The position numbers and the translations under genes are program-made. From the NCBI GenBank assembly GCA_014529385.2, contig CM043954.1, positions 100,015,747 to 100,079,746 of the forward strand: 64,000 bases of DNA, given 5' to 3'. The notes beneath the pieces are model-generated. The model was not told the DNA's origin and made no database searches. It saw only the letters and a program-made list of their open reading frames with translations. Numbering within the stretch: the first letter of the stretch is position 1; each line of letters starts with the position of its first letter. Source of the DNA: Adiantum capillus-veneris (lineage: Eukaryota; Streptophyta; Polypodiopsida; Polypodiales; Pteridaceae). Below, in pieces: positions 1-9,063 of the stretch.

Positions 1-1178
1 AATGCAATGAAACTTCAATAGCGCAAGAGAGACTTCAAAAACCCTACTATATAGTCATTGACCAATAAAGACAAGATTATTATCCTATGGTCTTGATGTC
101 CCTGCACCTCTAGACGGAGGTGTGAGGAGATCGGGCATGGCTAGAGAATTTGAGGTTGTTAGAGCTAGCCGCAAATGGTAGAAAAACCAAAAATGGACTT
201 AAAAAAATGAAACAGTCTCTTCAGAAATGATTTGTGTACTTCAAAAACATAAACGGACTTCAACAAATGAAGTAAAATAACGCAAACAGACATCAATAGT
301 GCACACAGACTTTAAAAACCCTAATATATAGTCATTGACCAATAAAGACAAGATTATTCCCCCGTGGTCCTGATCTTTGTGCACCTCTAGACCGAGGTGT
401 GCGGGGATCGAGCATGGCTAAAGAATGTGAGGTTGTTAGAGCTAGCGGCTGCAAATGGTAGAAAAATCGTAAACAGACTTTAAAAATGCACATACTTAAG
501 AAATGACTTGTGTACTTCAAAAACGCAAATGGACTTCGATAAATGAAGTAAAATAACACAATCTAACATCAATAGTGCACTCGAACTTTACAGACCCTAA
601 TATATAGCCATTGATCAATAAAGACGAGATTATTACCATGTGCTCTTGATCTTCGTGCACCTCTAGACCGAGGTGTGTGGGGATTGGGCATGGCTTGAGA
701 ATGTGAGGTTGTTAGAGCTAGCAACAAATGGCAGAAAAACCACAAACAAACTTTAGGAACGCAATAGTCTTCAGAAATGACTTGTGTTTTTCTAAAAACG
801 CAAATGGAATTCAACAAACAGAGTAAAGTAACGCAATCGAACTTCAATAGCAAACACAGACTTCAAAAACCCTAATATATAGTCATTGATCGATAAAGAC
901 GAGATTATTACCATGTGGACCTGATCTCCGTGCACCTCTAGAGACTGAGATGTGTGGGGATTGGGCATGGCTAGAGAATATGAGGTTGTTAGGCTAGCTC
1001 CTGCAAATGGTAGAGAAATCGCAAACAAAATTTAAAAAAAAAAACAGCCTTAAGAAATGACTTGTGTACAAGTCAAAAATGCAAATGAACTTTGACAAAC
1101 AAAGTAAAATAACACAATCAAACTTCAATAGCTCATGCACACTTCAAAAAACCTAATATATAGTCATTGACCGATAAA
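1..1178. repeat. Tandem array of a ~277-base unit (4 full copies plus partial)
   Basis: A landmark (gtcattg after 'aatatata', once gccattg) recurs at 54, 331, 607, 882 and 1163, giving periods of 277, 276, 275 and 281. Each unit also carries 'acctctagac', a 'gcatggct' segment, 'gaggttgttag' and an A-rich tract with 'cttgtgtac'. Units differ by scattered substitutions and small indels, so the array is not recent. Short ORFs on the minus strand repeat from unit to unit and simply reflect the repeat. The array starts before the window. No TE domain is visible in it. Confidence 0.9.
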
Positions 1179-1249
1179 GACATTCAAAGCAACACTACAA
1201 ACCTACCTCAGTCATCTCGTCCATATCGATGGCATGATAGAAACGATAA

Positions 1250-1705
1250 AGAGGGCAAGATGCTGCAAACTCTTGCACGTATTCCTCTTTACAATGGTGC
1301 CAAAATCTTAGTTCTCCGTACCACTTTGGCAATGCTTAATTTGCAATTTATCTACGGGCGGTCTGACGCCTCCGTCACATAGATTTTTAGGTAAATACAT
1401 TCTATCCTAAGCATGCCAAAGTGAAAATTACAGTTCAATAATATGATCGTTTTGTTCACTTGTTAATGTAATGACAGATTGCTCAACGAGAAAACCTTGC
1501 CGTAAGGCAATTACATGTCCCCTACCCATCCAATCGGTAAAATGCTTCTTTCTAAATTGGTCTTGGATTATCATAAAATACATGCAATGATTGTATACTC
1601 TTTTGCAATGAGTATGCAAATTTGGAACATTGTCCCAATTGTGGATCGCACAGGTATAGAGAGGACACACAAGGAAAATTTATCTCTACAAAGTGGGACT
1701 GGATA
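1250..1705 (+). pseudogene. CACTA (En/Spm) TNP2-type transposase fragment
   Basis: Two blocks of the plant TNP2 transposase N-terminal region can be read, in different frames. The first, around 1280-1385, contains PLYNGAK and a leucine-rich stretch ending in an IYGRSD-type motif. The second, around 1560-1705, reads LDYHKIHA, then CNDCILFCNEYANLEHC, then a CPNCGSHRY zinc-binding block and KWDW. In TNP2 proteins these blocks follow each other with the same order and spacing. Stops and at least two frame changes separate them, and the catalytic region is absent. This is a short relic; no CACTA terminal repeats are recognised nearby. Confidence 0.75.
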
Positions 1706-2389
1706 TGATCTCTTCAGATAGCTGATTCCAATGTTAGAATTTAAAGCTACTGGTTATGTCGTCAGTTCAGTTAGTGAAACTGGAGCAGAGAATTGACAGG
1801 CAAAGAACTCATAACCCGAGAATGCTTAGAGAGCTAAAGCCAAAATACAAGCAACTAAGCCAGGAAGTGAGGAAGCTTTGTACAACTAAGAAGCTAAGAA
1901 GCCCAATTACAATGTAGCGGGTCCTATTTATAGCTCCCAAGAGTTATTACAGTAACTACCTCCGATAATTATTGCTGGCGTGATTGATCCACTATTTGGC
2001 CTTCTAAGGGGCAGTTCCCGCCTACTAGGATTGTCCTCGCCTTCTACATACTTCCCTCCTTTCTTGAATTTTGGTATAACTCCAAAATTTCTGAACAAAA
2101 TCCACTGCTTGATTTTGATTGGGTGTTGAGAAAACCATCCGGCCTTTTGGTTGGCTTAAACCCTAAACCCTAAATCAGGACTTGTTATCCTCTTATTTTT
2201 GTGATCTTCACTCTCTTGTAACTTAGTCATTTTCTAATCTGATGGAGTCTTGGCAAGAAGACTTGGTTCTTCCTGTATGCATCTCTCCCTTGCAGAGTGG
2301 AGATGAGGCAATTAAAAGGAAGTTCTTAGAGAGATACAAAGATTTCCTCTTTCCTTAGCCATTCTTGTGTCGGCCAGACGATATGGAAG
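1706..2389. other. Non-coding stretch: LTR-like promoter segment and telobox
   Basis: No gene is supported here. A minus-strand TATA box (ctataaatagg, complement of 1923-1933) is followed on that strand by about 190 bases ending in ...CTAACA at 1732, then TTGGAATCAG, resembling an LTR end followed by a degenerate initiator-tRNA primer site. The word tccaa occurs at 1727-1731 and again at 2081-2085, which could be a target duplication around a 349-base solo LTR, but the second end is not a clean CA. At 2158-2174 there is a telobox-type double repeat (aaaccctaaaccctaaa), a motif common in plant promoters. Confidence 0.3.
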
Positions 2390-2746
2390 ACATGGCGACA
2401 TCTCACAAGAGTGACTCTCTGGGGTAGAGACCATTTCCGCAACAATACCCGACTTGCTATGGTTACAGAGGCCCTGGGACTTGGCCTTCGATACTACTGC
2501 GTCAAAAGGACATGAGATCCTGCGTTATTCGCAAGGTTGTTCTTGCTTGTGCAGTTTATCCCCCATTCCAAGATTTTCCTCGATACCGTCTGGAGTCTTC
2601 CTCTTAGAGGTCCCTTTCTTTTCTCAGCTCATACCCAAGAAATTTCTCAAGCTGTTTCTTGTAGAAGCATTCCAGAGGGTGAGCGTCCTAATATGTACGG
2701 TGCTTGCGATACTTGGTTATGTGACCATATATTAGAGGAGCTGTAA
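2390..2746 (+). pseudogene. Unidentified decayed ORF
   Basis: One forward frame stays open for about 118 codons with a single TGA, reading from a TWRHLTRVTLW segment through RNNTRLAMVTEALGLGLRYY to a C-terminus CDHILEEL at 2743. Residue use looks protein-like, unlike the flanking AT-rich sequence. Upstream, a short frame begins ATGGAGTCTTGG at about 2242 and stops after 37 codons. I do not recognise the family. It may be an exon relic of a host gene or part of an unclassified transposable element. Confidence 0.3.
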
Positions 2747-3180
2747 ATTTTCTTGCCTCTCTTGTAATTACTTCCTGCCTCCCTTGTAATCCTTTTTGGC
2801 TTTATTTGAAGAAATAACCCTTTTGTGAAAAAATTGAGTATTGCCTGTACTTCCTTGTCTTGAAATGTCAGTCTCTCCTCTTTAAATAAATTCTTAAAGA
2901 CATCTCTATTTAGTTCTATGCAGTCACTATGTAGATTCTTGGGCTCTCTAGCAGGAACAGGGCAGATGAACCCCAGCTTGAGATTGGGTTGTGTACGTTT
3001 GATGTGCATGGCCTTTCCCTTACACACTTGGCCACATGCAACTAGCACGAGTGGGGTTCCTTTATGGAACCAATGGGATAGTGAGCTTGTGGATGCTACA
3101 TTCCTTCTGGCAACCGAATTTCTTTTGGTTGATGGCATGGTTGTCGCGACATGTCGTGTAGAACATCTGTCCATTGTCAC
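2647..3180 (-). CDS. Hypothetical 177-residue ORF, unrecognised
   Basis: This is the longest open frame in the 2.7-3.5 kb stretch. Its N-terminal half is basic and Ser/Thr-rich. The middle has a GTPLVLVACGQVCKGKAM segment, and the centre and C-terminal half are lysine-rich with a leucine/phenylalanine run (DVFKNLFKEERLTF). There is no catalytic motif, signal peptide or membrane segment. It overlaps the end of the plus-strand decayed ORF at 2390-2746 on the opposite strand, so at most one of the two is likely to be real. Its lack of decay could be chance. Confidence 0.2.
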   Translation of the reverse strand: MTMDRCSTRHVATTMPSTKRNSVARRNVASTSSLSHWFHKGTPLVLVACGQVCKGKAMHIKRTQPNLKLGFICPVPAREPKNLHSDCIELNRDVFKNLFKEERLTFQDKEVQAILNFFTKGLFLQIKPKRITREAGSNYKRGKKIYSSSNIWSHNQVSQAPYILGRSPSGMLLQETA

Positions 3181-3495
3181 TTCAAAGGCAGAGGGATCTC
3201 ATTTCCAGTCGTTGAGGATATTGTACATACCGTTGCCGGAGTTGCACGACTGTTTAGGACTATGTAGAGGGGTATGTTATTATTTGTTTTGATATTGAAT
3301 AGTAACTTGGACATTCGCATTTCAAAATATCAACATTTTACTTTTATTCGTAGGTTGGTACTTTGTTGCTGGTCATTTTTTCACCCCCTAGAACTGATGG
3401 GTGTCGTCTTCCGAGGTATGATCGAGTGGATGGAGAGATTGCAGCAAATGTACGTGGCTTCTCTGCAGATGATGACATGTTGTGGGAGAAGATAC

Positions 3496-3916
3496 CATGT
3501 GGGATAATCCCCCTTCCACATGGAAGCTTCCTCCTCAAGCCTCCCAAACCCCTTGTGCTCAACAATTTTCCACATTCTCCCCAAAGCAAGAGAACTTCTC
3601 AAACACTTTCCTCCAAGCATAACTTAATACTCCGGTCATCGAATGATACATCGTAAGACACGGCTCAAAGCCCATTATCTTGGCTACTTCTAGAAATGTT
3701 AAATCTTAGCATTTGTAATTCCAATTATCAAGTTGGCCTAGTTGCCTTTGTCGTATGCACTTGCAATCACTTTCTAAGTTGAGACGGCCCACTTCGGATG
3801 CTCGTAACTCATGATGTACAAGTCCGATTCACGAGCTATAAAGCACGGCTTAAAATATTTATAAAAAAACATGTTTTGGAGACTTGAAAAACCAAAACGT
3901 CAACATTCATGCTTGG
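3496..3916 (+). repeat. Dispersed repeat, copy 1 (second copy at 59910-60320)
   Basis: About 420 bases align collinearly with 59910-60320 in the same orientation. Shared words include catgtgggataat, cacatggnag, aagcataactt, aagcacggct, aagttggcctagttg, caatcactttctaagt, cacttcggatgc, aactcatgatg and ccatgttttggagact. By eye identity is about 75-80%. There is no ORF. Copy 1 abuts a truncated plus-strand gypsy fragment. Copy 2 lies just downstream of a minus-strand gypsy, so the repeat may be part of that family's LTR. Confidence 0.75.
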
Positions 3917-3977
3917 AAAAATCACACGTTTCATTGAATATCTAGTGTACAAAAATATGTTTTTATAAATAGAAAGT

Positions 3978-5045
3978 CAGGTTTTTATTGATGCTTTTTG
4001 CATTTATAGCTCAAAATCATTGCATCTACAAAAGGTAGAAGAGGGTCTAGAGAAATTCTATGACATGGGAGGTCAACTCAACCCCAACAAGTGCCACATA
4101 GGTGAGGATGCAGTGATCTTGCTTGGTCATAAAGTTTCTTACAAAGGCATCGAAGTGGATCCTTCAAAGGAAAAGGATCTTATTGAGTTACCATCATCAC
4201 CCAAGAGTCTTAAGGAGGTCATCTCATTCATTCAAAAGGTGAAGTATATGTCACTCTTCATTCACTTAGCCCCGGAGTTACTTCACCCCTTGTAGAAATG
4301 GACACAACAAGTCGAGTTTTTTTGGTCTGATGAGCTTGAAGAATATCATCAAAGTCATTCTGTCAAAACTACCAACACTTATGCATCCTTGTTTGGAGTA
4401 CACATTCTTTGTTAGCTCTAGTGTTGGGAAAGAAACAATTGGTGTTGTTTTGCTACAGCAAGATCCCCACAGTACTAGGATGGGACCCATCTACTTTTCT
4501 AGTAGGGTCATGAATGCTTTGGAGAGAGGCTACAAGAAGCAAAACTCATGATGCTTTCTCTCATATTTGCGGTGAGAAAGTTTAGATCCTACTTGCTACG
4601 AAAACCTTTTGTAATTCTCAGTGCAAAAGATTTTTTCCCTTGGTTGTTATATCAAATGAATCTTAGTAGTAAGATCTCAAAGTGGATTCTGGAGTTGCAA
4701 GAGTTACAATACTCTTTCAAGGTAGAAGATAGTGTGCGTGCACAATTGGCAGGGATTCTCACTTATAGGGTACATGAGAAGGAGATTAAGGTGCTTGAAG
4801 TAAAGACCCTACCATTGCCACCACCAGAAAGTATTCCTAATGCTTTTACCTTGTTCTTTGATGGAGCTTTTCGACGAGCCATAGGAAAATCAAGGGGAAG
4901 GTTAGTGTTGCTCAACTCAAGTGGAGAGGCGGTCATGAAAGAGAAGGTCAATCTACCAGGCTCAACTAGAAACAATGAAGTTGAGTATGACATACTACCT
5001 CATGGTTTGAAGATGTGCATTAGTCAAGGTATACAACATCTCATG
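3978..5045 (+). mobile_element. Ty3/gypsy fragment: RT end, RNase H and half of a second RNase H
   Basis: The fragment starts inside reverse transcriptase just after the catalytic block (VFIDAFCIYSS), continues through GGQLNPNKCHIG and LGHKVSYKGIEVD, and reaches RNase H (GVVLLQQDP, PIYFSSRVMN, YLLRKPFVI). It then enters a second RNase H-like domain (FTLFFDGAFRR, SRNNEVEYD, CISQGIQ), the dual-RNase H layout of the Tat-type gypsy lineage. The RNase H stretch is broken by a stop near 4293 and frame changes. The sequence ends abruptly at about 5043, where copia gag begins. It is related to the element at 10.6-14.0 kb, where the matching peptide continues into integrase. Confidence 0.85.
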
Positions 5046-8000
5046 GAAAAGGGCGTATGGCAAAAGCTATGTGATATGTACGAGAAACAAAGTGCTGCTT
5101 CTCAGATTTACTGGCTCAAGAAATTGGTGGATTTGAAGATGAAGGAAGGGACAGCCATGTCAAATCATCTGAATGAATTTCACTCAATTTTCAGCCAGTT
5201 AACAGCACAGGAGATAGTCTTTCCAGATTCAGTGAAGGCTATGTTTCTCTTAATCACTTTGCCAGACAGTTGGGATACTTTTCGTACAGCGTTAAGTAAT
5301 TCTGTCGTGCCAGAAGGTCTTACAAGTGCCAATGTAGAAGGCAGCTTGCTCACAGAGGAAGTGAACAGGAAGAACATTGACAAAGGCAAAGGAAATAGTG
5401 CTTTGGTCGTTCGAGGGAGACAACAGTTTAAAGAGAAGAAGGGTAAGAAGGCACAAAACCGAAGTAAGTCTCGTGATTCGAAGTCAAAGGATGACATAGA
5501 ATGCTACCATTGTGGCAAGAAGGGTCACATGAAGCGAGACTGTACGAAGTGGAAACAAGAAAAAGGCAAAACAAAGAGTTTTGAGCAAGATGAAAAGAAG
5601 AGTTCAGTGAAGATTGAAGAGGTGAATGTCACAGGATCTGGTTCAGACAGTGATTCTGGTATAGCAGCTGGTGACATCTTCCTTACAAGCAATCTTGATT
5701 CTGTTTTCTTGACTGCAGAGGATGGACATGCTATGAGTGATTGGATTATCGACTCAGGGGCATCTTTACATGTTTCTCCGCACAAAGAGTGGTTTACATC
5801 ATATGTGGCTACTAAAGACTATGTCAGACTTGGCAATGAGCAGGTTTGTGACATACTTGGAGTGGGAGATGTGCAGTTGAAGTTTCAGAATGGCTCTTCT
5901 TTATGGCTCAAGAATGTCAGACATGTTCCAGCAATCCGAAAGAGCTTGATTAGTACAGGGAAGTTGGATGATGCGGGTTATGTGACAGTTTTTGGGAACA
6001 GCGCTTGGAAGATCTCCAAAGGTTCGATGACTGTAGCACATGGCAGCAAGTCAGGAACTCTGTACACTTTACATGTTTCAGAGGTTAAAAACCATGTAAT
6101 TAATGTGATTGAGCAGCCAAGTGTGTCACTGTGGCATCGTAGGTTGGGACATATGTCAAAAAGAGGAATGGAAATACTTTCTCATTATGGTTATTTGCCT
6201 GGCTTTTCATTTCAAGATTTCGAGTTTTGTGAGCATTGTGTTTATGGTAAGCAAACACAGGAACCGCACAGATCAAAGAGGAATCGTAGGGACGAACGGT
6301 TAGCTCTTGTACACAATGACCTATGCGGACCAATGCCTAGTTTGTCACTAGGGGGAGCAGCGTACTTTTGTACATTCATAGATGACTATTCTCGCAAAGT
6401 ATGGGTTTACTTCTTGAAGCACAAGGATGAGGTGCTCAAGGTCTTTAAGACATTCTTGCAGCTGGTGGAGAATCAGAGTGGTCAGAAGCTGAAGTGCTTG
6501 AGAACTGACAATGGTGGAGAGTACGTTTCCAAAGCTTTTCAAGACTTTTGTCAAGAAAAAGGGATTAAGCGGGAACTTACTGCACCATATAATCCTTCAC
6601 AGAATGGGGTTGCAGAACGTATGAATAGGACCATACAAGAGAAGGTCAGAAGCATGTTGTCAAATGCTGAGTTGCCTAATGGATTTTGGGCGGAAGCAGT
6701 GGCTACAGCAGTCCATTTGATCAACAGGTCTCCTAGTAGGGTTCTGGATAAGAGTGCAGTGGCCGAGATGCTATGGACAGGCAAGGCACCTTCGTATAAG
6801 CATCTCAGAGTCTTTGGTTGTGAAGCTTATAGCCATATTCCTAAAGAGTTCAGAAATAAGTTAGAACCAAAGAGCAAGAAGTGTATATTTCTTGGCTACG
6901 GAGAATCGGGTGAGATGGGTTACCGGCTTTGGGATCCTGAGTCCAGAAAGCTTATTCGTAGCAATGATGTGCATTTCAATGAAGCCAAGTTTCACACTAA
7001 GCCAGAGAAGACAGAGGAGATCAGAAGAGTTGTCTTCAGGGAAGATGGACCTAGTGCTAGCACATCAAGACAGCATGGTCAGGCTCAGGAACAGCCTATA
7101 GTGGCTAGAGAGGCAGAATCAGTTGTGGTGAGACGTTCTGAGCGTGTCTCCAAACCACCTGATCGTTATGTGCCATCTCTAAATTATGTCATGCTCACAG
7201 ATTGCGGAGAACCATCTTGTTACAAGGAAGCATTACAAGTGGTTGACTCGAAAAAATGGCAGTTGGCCATGCAGTCAGAGATGACAGCTCTGCATAAAAA
7301 CCAGACATGGAAGTTGGTTAAATTACCACAGGGCAAAAAGGCTCTACCTTGTAAATGGGTTTACAGGTATAAGATCACCGCTCATGATAGTCAGCCAAAG
7401 TACAAAGCAAGGCTTGTTGCCAAGGGCTTTAAGCAAGAACAAGGCATTGACTTTGATGAAGTCTTCTCTCCAGTGGTCAAGATGACTACATTGAGATGCT
7501 TTCTTGCATTGGTTGCTATATTGGATTTGGTGTTGCACCAAATGGATGTCAAGACAGCGTTCTTGCATGGTGATTTAGATGTGGAAATTTACATGCAGCA
7601 GCCAGAAGGGTTTGTTGAGAAAGGCATGGAACATTTGGTATGCCAGTTGTTAAAGAGTCTTTATGGCTTAAAACAATCACCGAGGGCATGGTACCATAAG
7701 TTCCATCAGTTTATGCTTTCTCAAGGCTACAAACGTAGTGAGTTCGATCACTGTCTATATACAAAGAAGGCTAAGGATGGCAGTTGGCTGATCCTTATTT
7801 TGTATGTGGATGACATGTTGATTGCTGGCAAACACTTGGAAGAAATTTCAGCTTTGAAGTCAAAGATGGCAAAATCGTTTGACATGAAAGACATGGGTGA
7901 GGCAAGTCATATACTTGGTATGCGCATTGAGAGAGACAGATCAAAGAAGTTGATTTGGTTATCTCAAACAGAGTATATTGACAAGGTTTTGCAACGTTTC

Positions 8001-8762
8001 AATATGGAGAAGGGAAAGGCATTGAGTGTTCCATTGCCACCATATGTGAAACTTAGCAAACAAGATTGTCCTGTGTCTGAGGAAGAAAAGGCTGAAATGG
8101 ATAAGATTCCATATGCGTCTGCAGTGGGTAGTTTGATGTATGCAATGATTGCTACACGTCCGGATATTGCATTTGCAGTGGGAGTGGTTAGCAGATATAT
8201 GTCAAATCCCGGCAAGAAACATTGGGAGGCAGTGAAAGGTATCATGAGATACTTAAAACATACAAAGAGTATGCGCATATGCTATGGTAGTCAGGATTTG
8301 AGTGTCAGAGGATACACTGACTCAGATTATGCAGGAGACTTGGATAAGAGGAGATCTACATCAGGCTATGTCTTTACATTGGCTGGAGGTGCCATATCAT
8401 GGCGATCTCGATTACAAGATTGTGTTACGCAGTCTACTACAGAAGCTGAGTATGTTGCAGCAAATGAGGCATGCAAAGAAGCTATTTGGCTTGGTAGATT
8501 GGTTGCAGACTTGGGAATCAATGCAGATATGCCAGAGTTATATTGTGATAGTCAAAGTGCTATACAATTGGCAAAGAATCCAGTGTTCCATTCGAAGACT
8601 AAGCATATTGATGTGAAGTATCACTTCATTAGGGAAGTACTTGAAGACAAGCAGATACAACTGCTGAAGATCCACACCAAGGACAATCCTGCTGATCTAC
8701 TCACAAAGGGACTTCCAGGAGAGGGCTTTGTGCATTGTCGTGAGTTATTGGGCATTGGATAG
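4548..8762 (+). CDS. 1404-codon chimeric ORF: gypsy RNase H fused to copia gag-pol
   Basis: A single uninterrupted frame. Residues 1-165 are gypsy RNase H plus half of a second RNase H. From about residue 166 the protein is a Ty1/copia polyprotein lacking the first part of gag. It contains the UBN2-type gag segment (WQKLCDMYEKQ, HLNEFHSIFSQL), a CCHC knuckle at about 319-332 (CYHCGKKGHMKRDC), and protease DSG at 402. Integrase has its HHCC region from about 528, the catalytic Asp in HNDLCGP (about 590), LRTDNGGEY (about 652) and the Glu in NGVAERMNRT. Reverse transcriptase has YVDD at about 1086, and RNase H has TEAEYVAANEA near 1298. All catalytic residues are present, so the copia pol was active recently. 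The ATG at 4548 belongs to the gypsy part and need not be a true start. The copia part resembles the Tork-type lineage. Confidence 0.9.
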   Translation: MMLSLIFAVRKFRSYLLRKPFVILSAKDFFPWLLYQMNLSSKISKWILELQELQYSFKVEDSVRAQLAGILTYRVHEKEIKVLEVKTLPLPPPESIPNAFTLFFDGAFRRAIGKSRGRLVLLNSSGEAVMKEKVNLPGSTRNNEVEYDILPHGLKMCISQGIQHLMEKGVWQKLCDMYEKQSAASQIYWLKKLVDLKMKEGTAMSNHLNEFHSIFSQLTAQEIVFPDSVKAMFLLITLPDSWDTFRTALSNSVVPEGLTSANVEGSLLTEEVNRKNIDKGKGNSALVVRGRQQFKEKKGKKAQNRSKSRDSKSKDDIECYHCGKKGHMKRDCTKWKQEKGKTKSFEQDEKKSSVKIEEVNVTGSGSDSDSGIAAGDIFLTSNLDSVFLTAEDGHAMSDWIIDSGASLHVSPHKEWFTSYVATKDYVRLGNEQVCDILGVGDVQLKFQNGSSLWLKNVRHVPAIRKSLISTGKLDDAGYVTVFGNSAWKISKGSMTVAHGSKSGTLYTLHVSEVKNHVINVIEQPSVSLWHRRLGHMSKRGMEILSHYGYLPGFSFQDFEFCEHCVYGKQTQEPHRSKRNRRDERLALVHNDLCGPMPSLSLGGAAYFCTFIDDYSRKVWVYFLKHKDEVLKVFKTFLQLVENQSGQKLKCLRTDNGGEYVSKAFQDFCQEKGIKRELTAPYNPSQNGVAERMNRTIQEKVRSMLSNAELPNGFWAEAVATAVHLINRSPSRVLDKSAVAEMLWTGKAPSYKHLRVFGCEAYSHIPKEFRNKLEPKSKKCIFLGYGESGEMGYRLWDPESRKLIRSNDVHFNEAKFHTKPEKTEEIRRVVFREDGPSASTSRQHGQAQEQPIVAREAESVVVRRSERVSKPPDRYVPSLNYVMLTDCGEPSCYKEALQVVDSKKWQLAMQSEMTALHKNQTWKLVKLPQGKKALPCKWVYRYKITAHDSQPKYKARLVAKGFKQEQGIDFDEVFSPVVKMTTLRCFLALVAILDLVLHQMDVKTAFLHGDLDVEIYMQQPEGFVEKGMEHLVCQLLKSLYGLKQSPRAWYHKFHQFMLSQGYKRSEFDHCLYTKKAKDGSWLILILYVDDMLIAGKHLEEISALKSKMAKSFDMKDMGEASHILGMRIERDRSKKLIWLSQTEYIDKVLQRFNMEKGKALSVPLPPYVKLSKQDCPVSEEEKAEMDKIPYASAVGSLMYAMIATRPDIAFAVGVVSRYMSNPGKKHWEAVKGIMRYLKHTKSMRICYGSQDLSVRGYTDSDYAGDLDKRRSTSGYVFTLAGGAISWRSRLQDCVTQSTTEAEYVAANEACKEAIWLGRLVADLGINADMPELYCDSQSAIQLAKNPVFHSKTKHIDVKYHFIREVLEDKQIQLLKIHTKDNPADLLTKGLPGEGFVHCRELLGIG

Positions 8763-9063
8763 ATGGCAGCCATGTAAATCTTTGTACATTTATGTTCATA
8801 GATTTACAGTTACTTAAAGTGCCACATTGGACTTTAAGTGGGAGGTTGTTGGGATTAAAGCCCAAGTGGCCTCTTATGCGGATATGGCCGGCCGCCCGCC
8901 TAACTCACTTACCTCTAACTCTTTGTATATACTAACATATTCTTTGTGAATACTAAGGATTTGGGAGATAACCCTTCTAACATCTCTCTGCGTACTGTAC
9001 TGTGTAAGCTCACTGTGTGTGTGTGAGAGAGAGAGTCGACCCACGCTCCGCTCCGCGACTTCA
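5044..9063 (+). mobile_element. Ty1/copia element, 5'-truncated, with intact pol and 3' LTR
   Basis: Copia order gag-protease-integrase-RT-RNase H is complete apart from the gag N-terminus; the 5' LTR and primer site are missing. The ORF stops at 8762. A purine tract (aagtgggagg, 8835-8845) precedes the LTR start. There is no 5' LTR to compare, so the outer end is a guess. Gypsy sequence does not resume on the right, so this is a recombination or deletion junction rather than a simple insertion into the gypsy. Confidence 0.85.
8847..9063 (+). repeat. Copia 3' LTR (right end estimated)
   Basis: Starts TGTTGGGATTAAAGCCC directly after the polypurine tract. It contains a weak TATA-like tgtatatac near 8926 and a short (gt)n(ga)n tract at 9014-9036. 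It is taken to end at acttca (9063) because the sequence becomes very AT-rich right after it. Without a partner LTR the right end could differ by tens of bases. Confidence 0.55.

Noticed and set aside
332-1028. Series of similar minus-strand ORFs of 75-94 codons in the first kilobase
   Set aside because: They repeat with the 277-base unit and change length with its indels; this is repeat structure, not a gene family.
1732-2080. Solo LTR with tccaa target duplication
   Set aside because: The left end and TATA box are suggestive, but the right end (TATAAC) is not a proper LTR terminus; kept only as a low-confidence note.
2157-2175. Interstitial telomere tract
   Set aside because: Only about two repeats; more likely a telobox promoter motif.
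5180-8278. Minus-strand ORFs of 70-105 codons under the copia polyprotein
   Set aside because: They shadow a long conserved plus-strand ORF and have no recognisable domain.
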